NCBI GenBank assembly: GCA_043767985.1
Contig: JAYVKZ010000052.1
Location: 1-25,712 of the forward strand
Direction of reading: 5' to 3'
Source: JAPOKJ01 sp043767985
GTDB taxonomy: Bacteria > Pseudomonadota > Gammaproteobacteria > Burkholderiales > Burkholderiaceae_E
DNA length: 25,712 nucleotides
Positions within the stretch are counted from its first letter, which is position 1; every line of letters begins with the position of its first letter. Positions 6,921 to 15,582 of the stretch are shown in pieces. Below the pieces are notes generated by a model, which was not told where the DNA came from, ran no database searches, and saw nothing but the letters and a program-made list of their open reading frames with translations. The translations under genes were made by a program, and so were the position numbers.

Positions 6921-8613
6921 TTTGTTGATACCCTCGGCGGGCAAGGTGGCGCTGGCGGTCTTGTTTGCTTTGACTTCTTTTTCGACGGCCCCTCATGCTA
7001 GGGAACCCACAAATTCTAGTCAGTCACAAAGGTTTTCGCCCGCCCTGGGCGATTTGCTCGCCGAAATGTTGCCGGGTGAAACACTAATTGAGCTTGCCCA
7101 CCGCGAGTTAGCGGCTCCCCATGACTGGCGATCCTTAGCGAAGCTCAATGGCATTAAAAATCCTTTGACCTTGCCCCCTGGCTTCAAAGTGTTTATTCCG
7201 AAAGCGTGGCGCAAGCCCATTTTTGCGAAGGCTAGCGTGCAATCAGTTGAGGGGCCTGCGCAAGCTAATCTCAAGGCGTTGAATGCGGGCAGCCTTTTGG
7301 CTGAGAACGACACGGTTCAAACCGGGCCAAAAGCGGTGGTCGTCTTGCGCTTGCCCGATGGCACTACAGTGAGAATTCCTCCAGGCAGCAAAGTGCGTAT
7401 TGATCGCTTGCGGGGCTATCATGCCTCGGAAGCCATCGACGCGAGGCTGAACCTAGAGCAGGGTGGTCTAGAAGTTCAGAGTGAGTCGAGCCGCTCAGGA
7501 AGGGCGCCGCTCCCGGGCAGAAATATCGAAGTGTTGACTCCGAAGGCAACGGCTTCCGTACGCGGAACCTCTTTTCGTATTGGCGCACAAGACGAGCAGA
7601 GTGTGGCCGAAATTCTCACCGGAGGCATCGAATGGGCCGGGGCCTCCGAGCGTCGCCCCTTGCCCGGTGGCTTTGGCGTGGTCGTGGATAAGACCGGAGC
7701 CCTTGGGCCCACCGAAAAGCTCCTTGCGGCATCGGCAAAGTTAGTCTCCGCGACGACGCTTGACGTTGTGGAGGGAGAAATTGAGTTTGAGGGGGTTGTT
7801 GGTGCCCATAAGTACCTTCTTGAATTGTCAACGGACGCGACGTTTACATCCTTGGTGTCGAGCGCTGCGCAACTTGAAACGAAAGCGATTGTCCGTACCG
7901 AGAGGGATGGCCTTCACTACTTTAAGGTTCGCGCGGTGGCGCTGTCCGGGGTGGCAGGATTTGACGCCAATTTTGTGCTCGATGTCGCGGCTCGGCCGGT
8001 CGCGCCGCCAGTTGTGGCGACGGAGCCTTCAGGCGTTAACTTTGGCGAGCGCACGATGCTGGGTTGGGCGCCGGTGGTTCAAGCCGATCAGTATCGGGTT
8101 CAAGTGGCAAATGATGAATACTTTAAGAATATTTTGAATGATGTGCAGTCGGCCAGCCCACGGTATCTGTTTGCGCCGAAGACGGCATTGACAGATGTCA
8201 CGACTTTTTACTGGCGAGTTGCAACACTCGAAGGAGCGAAGCAAGGCCCTTGGGGAAAGACTCGGAAAATGGAATTTGCGCCCGTGACGGGCGGTGCAGC
8301 ACCCCAAGTTCTAGGCGATTCTGTCGTGTTTGAATGGTCTGGCAAGCCCGATCAAACCTTCGAAGCTCAATTAGGACGCGATACGGCATTTTTGGATTTG
8401 GTCAGTACGAAACAGGTGAAGGGTGTAAGCTGGAAGCTCGATGCACTTCCGCCGGGACAATACCAGATGCGTGTCCGCCAAATTTTCTCGAATGGCTCAA
8501 CAGGCCCGTTCAGTCCGGTCTTGGCCCTAGATATCCCGGCTTTGCTGCGTGACGGTAGCGGTCAGCCAGTACGTAGCGGAAGTGGTCAGCTGATTATCAT
8601 TCCTCGCTGGTAA
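6895..8613 (+). CDS. Periplasmic LysM and FecR domain protein
   Basis: The 572-residue product has a signal peptide (hydrophobic core KVALAVLFALTSF, likely cleavage after TAPHA near residue 35). A LysM-type module at about 57-103 (LPGETLIELAHREL, then LTLPPGFKVFIPKAW) is a fold that binds glycan chains such as peptidoglycan. A FecR domain follows at about 125-245, with RLPDGTTVRIPPGSKVRI and the typical TPKATASVRGTSFRIG motif. The C-terminal half looks like two or three fibronectin-III-like repeats (GWAPVVQADQYRVQVAND, FYWRVATLEGAKQGPWG). ATG 6895 is chosen because it leads directly into the signal peptide and overlaps the response-regulator gene by 26 bases; an ATG at 6877 is also possible. 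The gene lies between a response regulator and a CHASE2 kinase. I infer that it modulates or delivers a cell-wall signal to the kinase. FecR proteins classically act on sigma factors, but no sigma factor is visible here. Confidence 0.88.
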   Translation: MSPSNRLHNLLIPSAGKVALAVLFALTSFSTAPHAREPTNSSQSQRFSPALGDLLAEMLPGETLIELAHRELAAPHDWRSLAKLNGIKNPLTLPPGFKVFIPKAWRKPIFAKASVQSVEGPAQANLKALNAGSLLAENDTVQTGPKAVVVLRLPDGTTVRIPPGSKVRIDRLRGYHASEAIDARLNLEQGGLEVQSESSRSGRAPLPGRNIEVLTPKATASVRGTSFRIGAQDEQSVAEILTGGIEWAGASERRPLPGGFGVVVDKTGALGPTEKLLAASAKLVSATTLDVVEGEIEFEGVVGAHKYLLELSTDATFTSLVSSAAQLETKAIVRTERDGLHYFKVRAVALSGVAGFDANFVLDVAARPVAPPVVATEPSGVNFGERTMLGWAPVVQADQYRVQVANDEYFKNILNDVQSASPRYLFAPKTALTDVTTFYWRVATLEGAKQGPWGKTRKMEFAPVTGGAAPQVLGDSVVFEWSGKPDQTFEAQLGRDTAFLDLVSTKQVKGVSWKLDALPPGQYQMRVRQIFSNGSTGPFSPVLALDIPALLRDGSGQPVRSGSGQLIIIPRW

Positions 8614-8693
8614 GGCGCACAGCGTGCGAAGCGATGCGCGCGCGTGTCAGTCTGCGGTGGACGCGCCATTGATCCTTGGTTTGAACCTGCTCC

Positions 8694-11000
8694 ATGCCTA
8701 GTCGACGACTTGCACTTGAATGGTGGGGGCTTCTTACGCTGCTCATCAGTGCGGCGCTCTTGCTTGGCAACGGACCGCCCGACCAAGCCTCAGGAACCTT
8801 ATCCCGGTTCGACCTGGCGATGTTCGATGTCGGTAAGCGTCTGGCCGCCATCGAGCCCGCTCGCGATTTAGTGTTGATCGAAATCGATGAGACTAGCCTG
8901 GGCCAGCTTGGTCGATGGCCTTGGCCCCGTCAAATTCATGCCAGCCTCATCTCAAAGCTAAAAGCGGAAGGGGCTCAAAGTATTGGTCTGGATTTATTGT
9001 TGAGTGAACCCTCACCCGATGACGGTACCTTAGCCCAAGCCTTTGCGGGCTTACCGGTGCAGTTGCCGGTCAGTCGAAGTGTTGAGAGTAACAACAGCGT
9101 GTGGCCGGTGTATCCGGTCATCTCTTTGGGGGCCAATGCGCGTATTGCGCATCCGCATTTTAGGGTTGACTCCGACGGAAATGTGCGAGGCCTCTATTTG
9201 AATGAAGCTGGCTTTCCAGCCTTTGCCTTGGGCCTCTTACACTTAAAGGATGTCGGCCCTCAGCAAATTCAAGGATTGCCCATCGCTCGCCAAGCCTGGG
9301 CAGGTGCTACACAAGAGCGACGGAATCAAGCCTTACAGACTAACGCCTGGCCAGGAGAAAACTTTACTTGGCTTTACCCCCTCAAAAGCGCTTTGCAACG
9401 ATATTCCTACGGCAATGTCTTGCGCGGCGAGTTCCCAAGGGGGGCGTTTCAGGGCAAGACCATACTGCTCGGTGCCAACGCTGAAGGCTTAGGGGATCGC
9501 TATTCAAGCAGCCTTCTTGGCATCCCAAGCTTGGTGGTGGGGGTGCAATTGCATGCCGTAGCTTATGCCGGCCTACTTCAGAACAAGCTTATTCAAAGAG
9601 TCTCTACTTTTAAGGAGGTTCTGTTCTCAGTTCTGGCAGTGACCGTACTTTTGGTTTTGCTTTATGTCACCAGCCCGCGAGTCGGGCTGTTCATCACCTT
9701 TGTTTTCGTTGGTATTTGGGTTGCGATTTGTTTTTTTGTGCTTTCCTTGGGTTACTGGTTGCCACCGGCAGCAGTGGCGGCAGTGGCGCTGGCGTCCTAT
9801 CCGCTATGGAGTTGGCGCCGCCTGGAAGCAGCCGTTGCGAATCTTCGTCGGCAATCTGCGGCAATGGCGGCGCAACCCGCCTGGTTGAGCGGTTTTGCGC
9901 CGGAATCTCGCTCGCTGGAACCCATTGCCCGAGACCTTTCGGCCCTTGACCGTGCGGCGGATCGATTGATGCAATTGAAGCGGTTTTTATCCTCCGTGCT
10001 TGAGAAGCTCCCGCATCCCGCTTTTGTGGCCGACGTCGATGGTTCGGTGCGCCTCGCCAATCCCACCGCCTATGAGGCTTTCGGAGATTTGCCGCCGGCT
10101 CGCGATGAGCTTGCACCCGCGCACCCACAAGTCTCAGCCGTGCAATGGTTGGTGCGATTTTTCGAAGGTCAACCCGGGATTGCCGAACTCACTATCGATC
10201 CTTTGAAAACAGAAAAGCAGATTGAAGCGACCGATAAACTGGGTCGAGAGTGGCTGATTGAGGTGAAGCCCTTGGGTGATCCCTGGAAGCTGTGGCTGGT
10301 CCAGTTTGTGGACATCACTAGAATTAAAGCCGTACAACGTGAGCGCGAGCAAATGTTGGCCTTTTTAACCCATGACATTCGCTCGCCCCAAGTCACCATT
10401 CTCAGTGCGCTCACTCAGGCAGGTGAGGCTAAACATGAGAGCTGGGCCCAAACGATTGAGCTGGAGGCTCGAAGGGGTTTGAATCTCGCCGAAAGTTATG
10501 TGCAGTGGGCGAGAGCCGAGCATAAGGAATTGCGGCGCGACGATACCGATATGTTCGAACTCTGTACCGAAGTCGTCGACAGTTTTTGGCTCAAGGCCGA
10601 ACCGCAAAAGGTCCGTATCGAATTGCAGGGAGATGGGCCATTTTGGGCTCAGGTCGACCAGACCTTGTATCGCCGTGCGCTCGGCAATTTGGTGGAGAAC
10701 GCCCTAAGATATAGCCCGGCGGGAGGCATCATTAGGTTGGCCCTCTCTGGCGAGCAGAGCCATTGGCGCATTGAGGTGAGTGACCAGGGGCCTGGAGTTT
10801 TAACACAGGACATCGACAAGATTTTTGAGCCGTATGTGCGTGGCTCCGGAGTGATGGCTCCCAGCAGTGATGCTATCGGCGCCGGCCTGGGCTTGGCCTT
10901 TGTTCGCTTAGTGGTGGCGAGGCATGGCGGAAGCATCGCCGTGAAAAATTTGACCCCCCGTGGGGCATGTTTCACCTTTACTGTGCCTGCGTCGATATAA
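8694..11000 (+). CDS. CHASE2-PAS sensor histidine kinase
   Basis: A 768-residue membrane kinase. An N-terminal membrane segment (about 10-28) is followed by an extracytoplasmic CHASE2 sensor domain (about 38-310, with LVLIEIDETSLGQLGRWPWPR and SIGLDLLLSEPSPDDGTLA). Three closely spaced membrane helices (about 310-380) follow, then a PAS-like region (about 430-540, LPHPAFVADVDGSVRLANP). The HisKA domain has the phospho-acceptor H560 in MLAFLTHDIRSPQV. The ATPase domain has the N box NLVENALRYSP, the G1 box SDQGPGV and the G2 box GAGLGLAFVRLVVARHGG. All catalytic motifs look intact. It should phosphorylate the response regulator encoded upstream at 6201. It starts 80 bases after the LysM/FecR gene; no clear Shine-Dalgarno is seen before ATG 8694. 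Its TAA stop is embedded in a TATAAT that may serve hemA. Confidence 0.94.
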   Translation: MPSRRLALEWWGLLTLLISAALLLGNGPPDQASGTLSRFDLAMFDVGKRLAAIEPARDLVLIEIDETSLGQLGRWPWPRQIHASLISKLKAEGAQSIGLDLLLSEPSPDDGTLAQAFAGLPVQLPVSRSVESNNSVWPVYPVISLGANARIAHPHFRVDSDGNVRGLYLNEAGFPAFALGLLHLKDVGPQQIQGLPIARQAWAGATQERRNQALQTNAWPGENFTWLYPLKSALQRYSYGNVLRGEFPRGAFQGKTILLGANAEGLGDRYSSSLLGIPSLVVGVQLHAVAYAGLLQNKLIQRVSTFKEVLFSVLAVTVLLVLLYVTSPRVGLFITFVFVGIWVAICFFVLSLGYWLPPAAVAAVALASYPLWSWRRLEAAVANLRRQSAAMAAQPAWLSGFAPESRSLEPIARDLSALDRAADRLMQLKRFLSSVLEKLPHPAFVADVDGSVRLANPTAYEAFGDLPPARDELAPAHPQVSAVQWLVRFFEGQPGIAELTIDPLKTEKQIEATDKLGREWLIEVKPLGDPWKLWLVQFVDITRIKAVQREREQMLAFLTHDIRSPQVTILSALTQAGEAKHESWAQTIELEARRGLNLAESYVQWARAEHKELRRDDTDMFELCTEVVDSFWLKAEPQKVRIELQGDGPFWAQVDQTLYRRALGNLVENALRYSPAGGIIRLALSGEQSHWRIEVSDQGPGVLTQDIDKIFEPYVRGSGVMAPSSDAIGAGLGLAFVRLVVARHGGSIAVKNLTPRGACFTFTVPASI

Positions 11001-11001
11001 T
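10971..11001 (+). promoter_or_regulatory. Candidate sigma-70 promoter for hemA
   Basis: A perfect -10 hexamer TATAAT at 10996-11001 overlaps the stop codon of the kinase gene. TTCACC at 10971-10976, 19 bases upstream, matches four of six -35 positions. A transcript from here would begin near 11008 and give a leader of about 43 bases before the TTG start of hemA. This would let hemA-prfA-prmC be transcribed independently of the signalling genes. Confidence 0.45.
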
Positions 11002-11050
11002 TCGGCCTTTAACGTTATCGTGGCAAGCCGCCTGTTTTGGGTTTTTAGTT

Positions 11051-12322
11051 TTGAATATTTTCGCGCTCGGTCTTAACCACAGCACCGCACCGCTCGCCTT
11101 GCGCGAGAAGGTGGCGTTTCCATTGGAAACGATCAATGATGCCTTGGTGGATCTGCGGCGCAAGTTGCCTCGTCTGGTCCCTGAGGGGGCCATCCTTTCC
11201 ACTTGCAACCGTACCGAAATCTATACCGCCAGCCCAGATGAGCAAGCACTCACCCGCGCGGTGGAGGATTGGTTGTGTGGTCATCACGGCATTAGCCGTG
11301 ATCTGATCCAAAATCACCTCTATGTTCTTCCCGGCAATCAGGCCGTGCGGCATGCGTTTAGAGTGGCTTCGGGGCTGGACTCCATGGTGCTTGGCGAGCC
11401 TCAAATTCTCGGTCAAATGAAAGATGCGGCCCGCATGGCTCAGCAAGCGGGTGCCCTTGGAACCCATTTGCATCAGCTTTTTCAGCGTACTTTTGCCGTT
11501 GCGAAGGAAGTACGTACTACGACTGAGATCGGTTCTCAATCGGTTTCTTTGGCTGCCGCTGCCGTAAAACAAGCCAAGCGTATTTTCGAAAACATCGAGG
11601 CTTGCCGAGTCTTGTTTGTGGGTGCAGGGGAAATGATTGACCTCACCGCCACTCACTTTGCTGCCCAAAAGCCAAAGTCGATGACCATTGCCAATCGAAG
11701 TGCCGAGCGAGGGCAAAAGCTGGCCCATAAAATTGGCGGTGACTCGATCCATCTTTCCGACTTGTCTGAGCGTCTCGGTGATTTCGATATTGTTGTCTCC
11801 TGTACCGCCAGCTCCTTGCCCATTATCGGTTTAGGGATGGTGGCGCGTGCCTTAAAGGCGCGCAAACGTCGCCCCATGCTGATGGTGGATTTGGCGGTCC
11901 CCCGGGACATCGAACCCGAAGTGGCCAAGCTTGATGATGTATTTTTGAGCACGGTCGACGATTTAGGCCGCATCGTGCGAGCGGGGATCGAGCAACGCCA
12001 AGCCGCTGTCACCCAAGCCGAGGCGATTATCGATCAGAGAGTGTCTGGCTTTATGCAGTGGCTCAGTGTCCGTGAAGGGGTGCCCGCGATTCGGCTCTTG
12101 CATGAACGCGCCCAAGGCCTGCGCGAAAGCGAGCTACTCAAGGCTAAGAAGATGTTAGAACGAGGTGCTGAGCCGAGCGCCGTCCTTGAGCAGATGGCCC
12201 AGGCGCTCAGCGCTAAATTCTTGCATGGCCCCTCTTTGATGCTTCAACAGACTGAGCTGAGCGATCCTCATGCCTTGGTGGAGCAACTGCTCCCCGAAAA
12301 AATCTCCCCGAAAAAGAACTGA
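11051..12322 (+). CDS. hemA: Glutamyl-tRNA reductase
   Basis: HemA reduces glutamyl-tRNA(Glu) with NADPH to glutamate-1-semialdehyde, the first step of the C5 route to heme and other tetrapyrroles. The N-terminus NIFALGLNHSTAPLALREK is diagnostic, as is ILSTCNRTEIY, which holds the catalytic cysteine C52. The substrate/NADPH region shows SGLDSMVLGEPQILGQMK and the Rossmann segment VLFVGAGEMIDLTATHFA. The C-terminal dimerisation helix follows. The frame is open from an ATG at 10967, but that would overlap the kinase gene and add residues not seen in the family. TTG at 11051 gives a 423-residue protein (E. coli HemA has 418) beginning exactly where homologues begin. No clear Shine-Dalgarno precedes the TTG, so initiation may be weak. 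prfA follows after seven bases. Confidence 0.95.
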   Translation: MNIFALGLNHSTAPLALREKVAFPLETINDALVDLRRKLPRLVPEGAILSTCNRTEIYTASPDEQALTRAVEDWLCGHHGISRDLIQNHLYVLPGNQAVRHAFRVASGLDSMVLGEPQILGQMKDAARMAQQAGALGTHLHQLFQRTFAVAKEVRTTTEIGSQSVSLAAAAVKQAKRIFENIEACRVLFVGAGEMIDLTATHFAAQKPKSMTIANRSAERGQKLAHKIGGDSIHLSDLSERLGDFDIVVSCTASSLPIIGLGMVARALKARKRRPMLMVDLAVPRDIEPEVAKLDDVFLSTVDDLGRIVRAGIEQRQAAVTQAEAIIDQRVSGFMQWLSVREGVPAIRLLHERAQGLRESELLKAKKMLERGAEPSAVLEQMAQALSAKFLHGPSLMLQQTELSDPHALVEQLLPEKISPKKN

Positions 12323-12329
12323 GATCCTT

Positions 12330-13409
12330 ATGAAAGATTCCATGCGGGCCAGGCTCGAGCAGTACGAGCTGCGCCTAGCCGAGGTCAATCAACTGCTATC
12401 CAGCGAACATGCCGCCAAGGACATGACGATGTTTCGTCAGCTCAACCAGGAGCATACAGAACTGACCCAGTACGTGGATCACTTAATCACTTGGCGCAGC
12501 GCCTCAGCAGATCTTAATGAAGCGCAGGCCATGCGCTCAGATCCTGAAATGCAGGCGTTCGCGGAAGAAGAAATGGCCCGCTGTCAGACGGTCATGGAGA
12601 AAGAAGTCGTTGTACTTGAGCGCTTACTTCTCCCAAAAGACCCCGACGATCATCGCAATGTCATTGTCGAAATCCGGGCGGGTACCGGTGGCGATGAATC
12701 GGCGATTTTCGCGGGTGACCTGCTTCGCATGTACACCCGTTATGCCGAGAAACAGAAATGGAAGACTGAGCTTCTCTCCGAGAGTGAGTCCGACTTGGGC
12801 GGCTTCCGGGAGGTGATTTTTAGGGTGGAAGGCGAGAATGTATTTGCCCAACTCAAGTTTGAGTCGGGCGGTCATCGGGTGCAAAGAGTGCCGGTGACAG
12901 AAACACAGGGGCGAATACACACTTCGGCTTGCACCGTTGCTGTGCTTGCGGAAGCCGATGAGCAAGCAGTGTTGGCAATCAACCCAGACGAGCTACGGAT
13001 CGACGTTTACCGTGCCTCTGGCGCGGGCGGACAACACGTCAACAAAACCGAATCGGCGGTACGTATTACCCATCTTCCCACCGGTATTGTCGCTGAATGC
13101 CAGGACGATCGATCTCAGCATCGCAACAAAGACAAGGCCATGAAAGTGCTGGTGGCGAGGATCAAAGATAAAATTGATAGTGAGCGCTCAGCTAAAGAAT
13201 CAGCCCATCGAAAGTCGCTGATTGGTTCGGGCGATCGTTCGGAGCGGGTACGTACCTACAACTTTCCGCAGGGTCGCGTCTCGGACCATCGAATCAATCT
13301 CACACTTTACAAAATTGAACGCATCATGGAAGGCGAGATGGACGAAATTGTCGAGGCCTTGGTAGCGGCTCGCCAGGCAGAACAGTTAGCAGCTTTGGCC
13401 GATGCCTAA
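12330..13409 (+). CDS. prfA: Peptide chain release factor 1 (RF1)
   Basis: RF1 releases finished peptides at UAG and UAA codons. The 359-residue length fits (E. coli 360). The codon-reading tripeptide is P188-V189-T190 within PVTETQGRIHTSA, which marks RF1 rather than RF2 (SPF). The catalytic GGQ motif, with Q235, lies in ASGAGGQHVNKTESAVR, and the QDDRSQHRNKDKA block follows. An upstream in-frame start at 12270 is rejected because it overlaps hemA and adds 20 unrelated residues. ATG 12330 begins MKDSMRARLEQYELRL, as expected. Q235 is the residue methylated by PrmC, encoded next. An intact RF1 means UAG should be a true stop in this organism, which matters for the amber codon in tamB. Confidence 0.97.
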   Translation: MKDSMRARLEQYELRLAEVNQLLSSEHAAKDMTMFRQLNQEHTELTQYVDHLITWRSASADLNEAQAMRSDPEMQAFAEEEMARCQTVMEKEVVVLERLLLPKDPDDHRNVIVEIRAGTGGDESAIFAGDLLRMYTRYAEKQKWKTELLSESESDLGGFREVIFRVEGENVFAQLKFESGGHRVQRVPVTETQGRIHTSACTVAVLAEADEQAVLAINPDELRIDVYRASGAGGQHVNKTESAVRITHLPTGIVAECQDDRSQHRNKDKAMKVLVARIKDKIDSERSAKESAHRKSLIGSGDRSERVRTYNFPQGRVSDHRINLTLYKIERIMEGEMDEIVEALVAARQAEQLAALADA

Positions 13410-13430
13410 ACGACCTCGTGTTGTTGCGCA

Positions 13431-14282
13431 GTGACCTTCGACCAACTCATTGAGGGCAGTCGTCTGCCCCGGGTAGAAGGCCGACTGCTACTGGCCCAAC
13501 TCCTTCGACAGGACAAGACATGGCTGGTGGGCCATGGTGGGGAGGAGGCTTCAGCGCAAGTTTGTTTGGAGGTTGAAACACTTTTTCACCAACGTCGGCT
13601 AGGTCGCCCCATCGCCTACCTCCTCGGTGAACGGGAGTTTTACGGTCGCAGCTTTCTTGTTGGCCCCGGGGTGCTCATCCCTAGGCCAGAAACTGAGCTT
13701 TTGGTGGATAGGGCGCTAGAAGTACTCCAGGCCAAAAAAAATGCTGACCTAGACGTGCTTGACCTGGGTTGCGGCAGCGGATGTGTCGGATTAACGCTCG
13801 CCTTAGAGGCTCGCCGCTTGAAACTAGGCGTCAAGCAGCTCACCCTCACGGACTTGCAATCGCGAGCGCTCGCCTATGCTCGAGACAATGCGGCTCGGCT
13901 TGGCGTCGACGCCCTTGGGGAGCTCAAGCTTCAATTTTTGGCGGGGAGCTGGTTTCAGCCCGTCAATCCCGGTCTTCGCTACGATCTCATTGTCAGCAAT
14001 CCACCCTATATCCGGGCCGATGATGAACACTTGTCTCAAGGCGATCTTCGCTTCGAACCTCCGGGCGCGTTGAGTAGTGGCGCATCCGGTCTTGAGGCCC
14101 TGTCCCACATCATTGCATGCGCTCCGTTGTTTCTCAAACCCAACGGGCAATTGATGCTCGAACATGGTTTTGATCAGGCTGAAAGCGTCCAAACCTTGCT
14201 GTTTCAACACGGCTATGTTGACCTTAAAACTGAGCGGGATCTCGCGGACCATCCGCGAATAAGCGGCGGGATTCGGCCTTAA
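13431..14282 (+). CDS. prmC: Release factor glutamine methyltransferase
   Basis: PrmC transfers a methyl group from S-adenosylmethionine to the GGQ glutamine of release factors, increasing termination efficiency. The 283-residue length matches the family (E. coli 277). A helical N-terminal substrate-binding domain (EGRLLLAQLL, then GRPIAYLLGEREFYGRSF and LIPRPETELLVD) precedes the methyltransferase domain. That domain has the SAM-binding motif VLDLGCGSGCVGLTLAL and the catalytic NPPY motif at residues 190-193 (YDLIVSNPPYIRADD). The GTG at 13431 is taken as the start because the following residues align with the usual PrmC N-terminus. It lies 21 bases after prfA without a clear Shine-Dalgarno, so translation may depend on readers leaving prfA. 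In many Burkholderiales grxD follows; here it does not. Confidence 0.95.
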   Translation: MTFDQLIEGSRLPRVEGRLLLAQLLRQDKTWLVGHGGEEASAQVCLEVETLFHQRRLGRPIAYLLGEREFYGRSFLVGPGVLIPRPETELLVDRALEVLQAKKNADLDVLDLGCGSGCVGLTLALEARRLKLGVKQLTLTDLQSRALAYARDNAARLGVDALGELKLQFLAGSWFQPVNPGLRYDLIVSNPPYIRADDEHLSQGDLRFEPPGALSSGASGLEALSHIIACAPLFLKPNGQLMLEHGFDQAESVQTLLFQHGYVDLKTERDLADHPRISGGIRP

Positions 14283-14440
14283 TTCCAAAGGCATCAACAA
14301 CTGTCTCGCTTCACGCCCTGCCGTGGGAAGCCTCCTATTGACCTTCTAGCGGTCGAGCTGCCGCATGTTGTCGGGAATCGGCCATTGATCATTTCAGGCA
14401 CTACCACACCCTAAAGTTTCCGTAATGTGCGCTCAGGGTA

Positions 14441-14459
14441 GCCAATCTGTGTCATTGGC
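14441..14459. promoter_or_regulatory. Palindromic operator-like site upstream of the DUF11 cluster
   Basis: GCCAAT (14441-14446) and ATTGGC (14454-14459) are perfect inverted repeats separated by seven bases. The site lies about 60 bases before the first gene of the exported-protein cluster, in a 239-base gap. It has the size and symmetry of a dimeric repressor or activator site. I found no strong -10/-35 pair nearby, so its position relative to a promoter is unknown. Confidence 0.35.
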
Positions 14460-14521
14460 GCGACAAACAAATTCACATTTTGCAATGAGTAGCTTGGTGT
14501 TTAGTGGGTCGGAAGGTAGTA

Positions 14522-15574
14522 ATGAAGCGAACCAATAACGGAACGACGATACAAGCGTTGGGACTTGGCAAGATGCGCATGTTGAGCATCTTGACGTTTC
14601 TCATGTTGCCTGCTTTGTCGTCCCTTGTTCATGCGCGTGGTACCCCCGCTGGGACCGTGATCGCGAACCAAGCAGAGCTTAATTTTTCGATGATGGGTGT
14701 GGGCGCCTCCGTCGCACGCAGCAATTCCGTGCAATTTATCGTGTTTGAGGTCATCGACGTGGTTGCTCAAGCCTTAGATGCCAGTAGTGTCCCTGCGGCC
14801 TCGCCCGACCTTCTCATCCCCTTGACGTTCCGCGTGACCAACGTCGGAAATGCTAGTGAATCCTTCCGCCTAGAACGTGCGAGCTTAGCCGCCCCGGGCG
14901 ATTTCACTCCGATCCCCTCACCGGTTGGAGCGATCTACATCGAAAACGGACTACAACCTGGTTTCCAGGCGAGCGGACCCTATGCCGATACGCGCTATGT
15001 CCCCGGCACAAACGATCTCACCTTACTCCCCGATGCAGGCGCCACCATTTACCTAGTGAGTGATTTTCCTGGGAGTCTCAGTAACGGAAGTGTCGGACGG
15101 GCTTCCCTACGTGCAGTGTCCTTGACGACCGGTGCCGCCGGTTCTGCCGCCGGTAAAGCCTTGCCGGGCCAGGGTGTGGGTGGGGCCATTGCAATCGTTG
15201 GTGGCTCCTTAGGCATTGCTGAGGCGATTAACAGCTATGTCATTACTGGTTTGCGGGTGGTGATGACTAAAACCCAGGTGGCTGTGCGTGCCCCCAACGG
15301 CGGCTCGGACCTCATGCCAGGCTCTGAATGCGACTACCTTGTGGACATCCAACTTCAGGGCACCTCCGGTCCGATCGATGACTTTCTAATCGAAGATCCT
15401 TTACCCGCAATGCTGCGTTACGTGACCAATACGCTCAAGATTAACGGCGTCGCTAAGACCGATCTGGCTGATGCCGACGAAGCCCAAGTGATCAACGACA
15501 AAATTTCTATCAAGCTTGGCCGAGTTGCGCCTAGCAATCGATTTCTGATTACCTATACCACCCGACTTCAGTGA
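14522..15574 (+). CDS. Exported DUF11-like beta-sandwich protein (first gene of cluster)
   Basis: The 350-residue product has a signal peptide (core MLSILTFLMLPALSSLVHA, cleavage near residue 39). The mature protein opens with RGTPAGTVIANQAELNFSM, a motif shared with the protein at 16129. Two beta-sandwich regions follow. The first (about 85-215) contains LIPLTFRVTNVGNASESFRLE. The second (about 245-350) contains TKTQVAVRAPNGG, then DDFLIEDPLPAMLRYV and the closing strand FLITYTTRLQ, the layout of DUF11 (conserved-repeat) domains. ATG 14522 is chosen over GTG 14504 because GGAAGG lies eight bases upstream and the signal peptide begins here. There is one cysteine. The next gene starts eight bases after its stop. 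DUF11 domains occur in surface proteins; no enzymatic motif is visible. Function unknown, probably structural. Confidence 0.85.
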   Translation: MKRTNNGTTIQALGLGKMRMLSILTFLMLPALSSLVHARGTPAGTVIANQAELNFSMMGVGASVARSNSVQFIVFEVIDVVAQALDASSVPAASPDLLIPLTFRVTNVGNASESFRLERASLAAPGDFTPIPSPVGAIYIENGLQPGFQASGPYADTRYVPGTNDLTLLPDAGATIYLVSDFPGSLSNGSVGRASLRAVSLTTGAAGSAAGKALPGQGVGGAIAIVGGSLGIAEAINSYVITGLRVVMTKTQVAVRAPNGGSDLMPGSECDYLVDIQLQGTSGPIDDFLIEDPLPAMLRYVTNTLKINGVAKTDLADADEAQVINDKISIKLGRVAPSNRFLITYTTRLQ

Positions 15575-15582
15575 GGACTTTC

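Noticed and set aside
10967..11050. N-terminal extension of hemA from ATG 10967
   Set aside because: It overlaps the kinase gene and adds 28 residues before the conserved HemA start; TTG 11051 fits homologues.
11045..11752. 235-residue minus-strand ORF
   Set aside because: It is antisense to hemA, whose motifs are unmistakable; no family resemblance.
14338..14366. TTGACC-like -35 in the gap before the DUF11 cluster
   Set aside because: No acceptable -10 hexamer lies 16-18 bases downstream.
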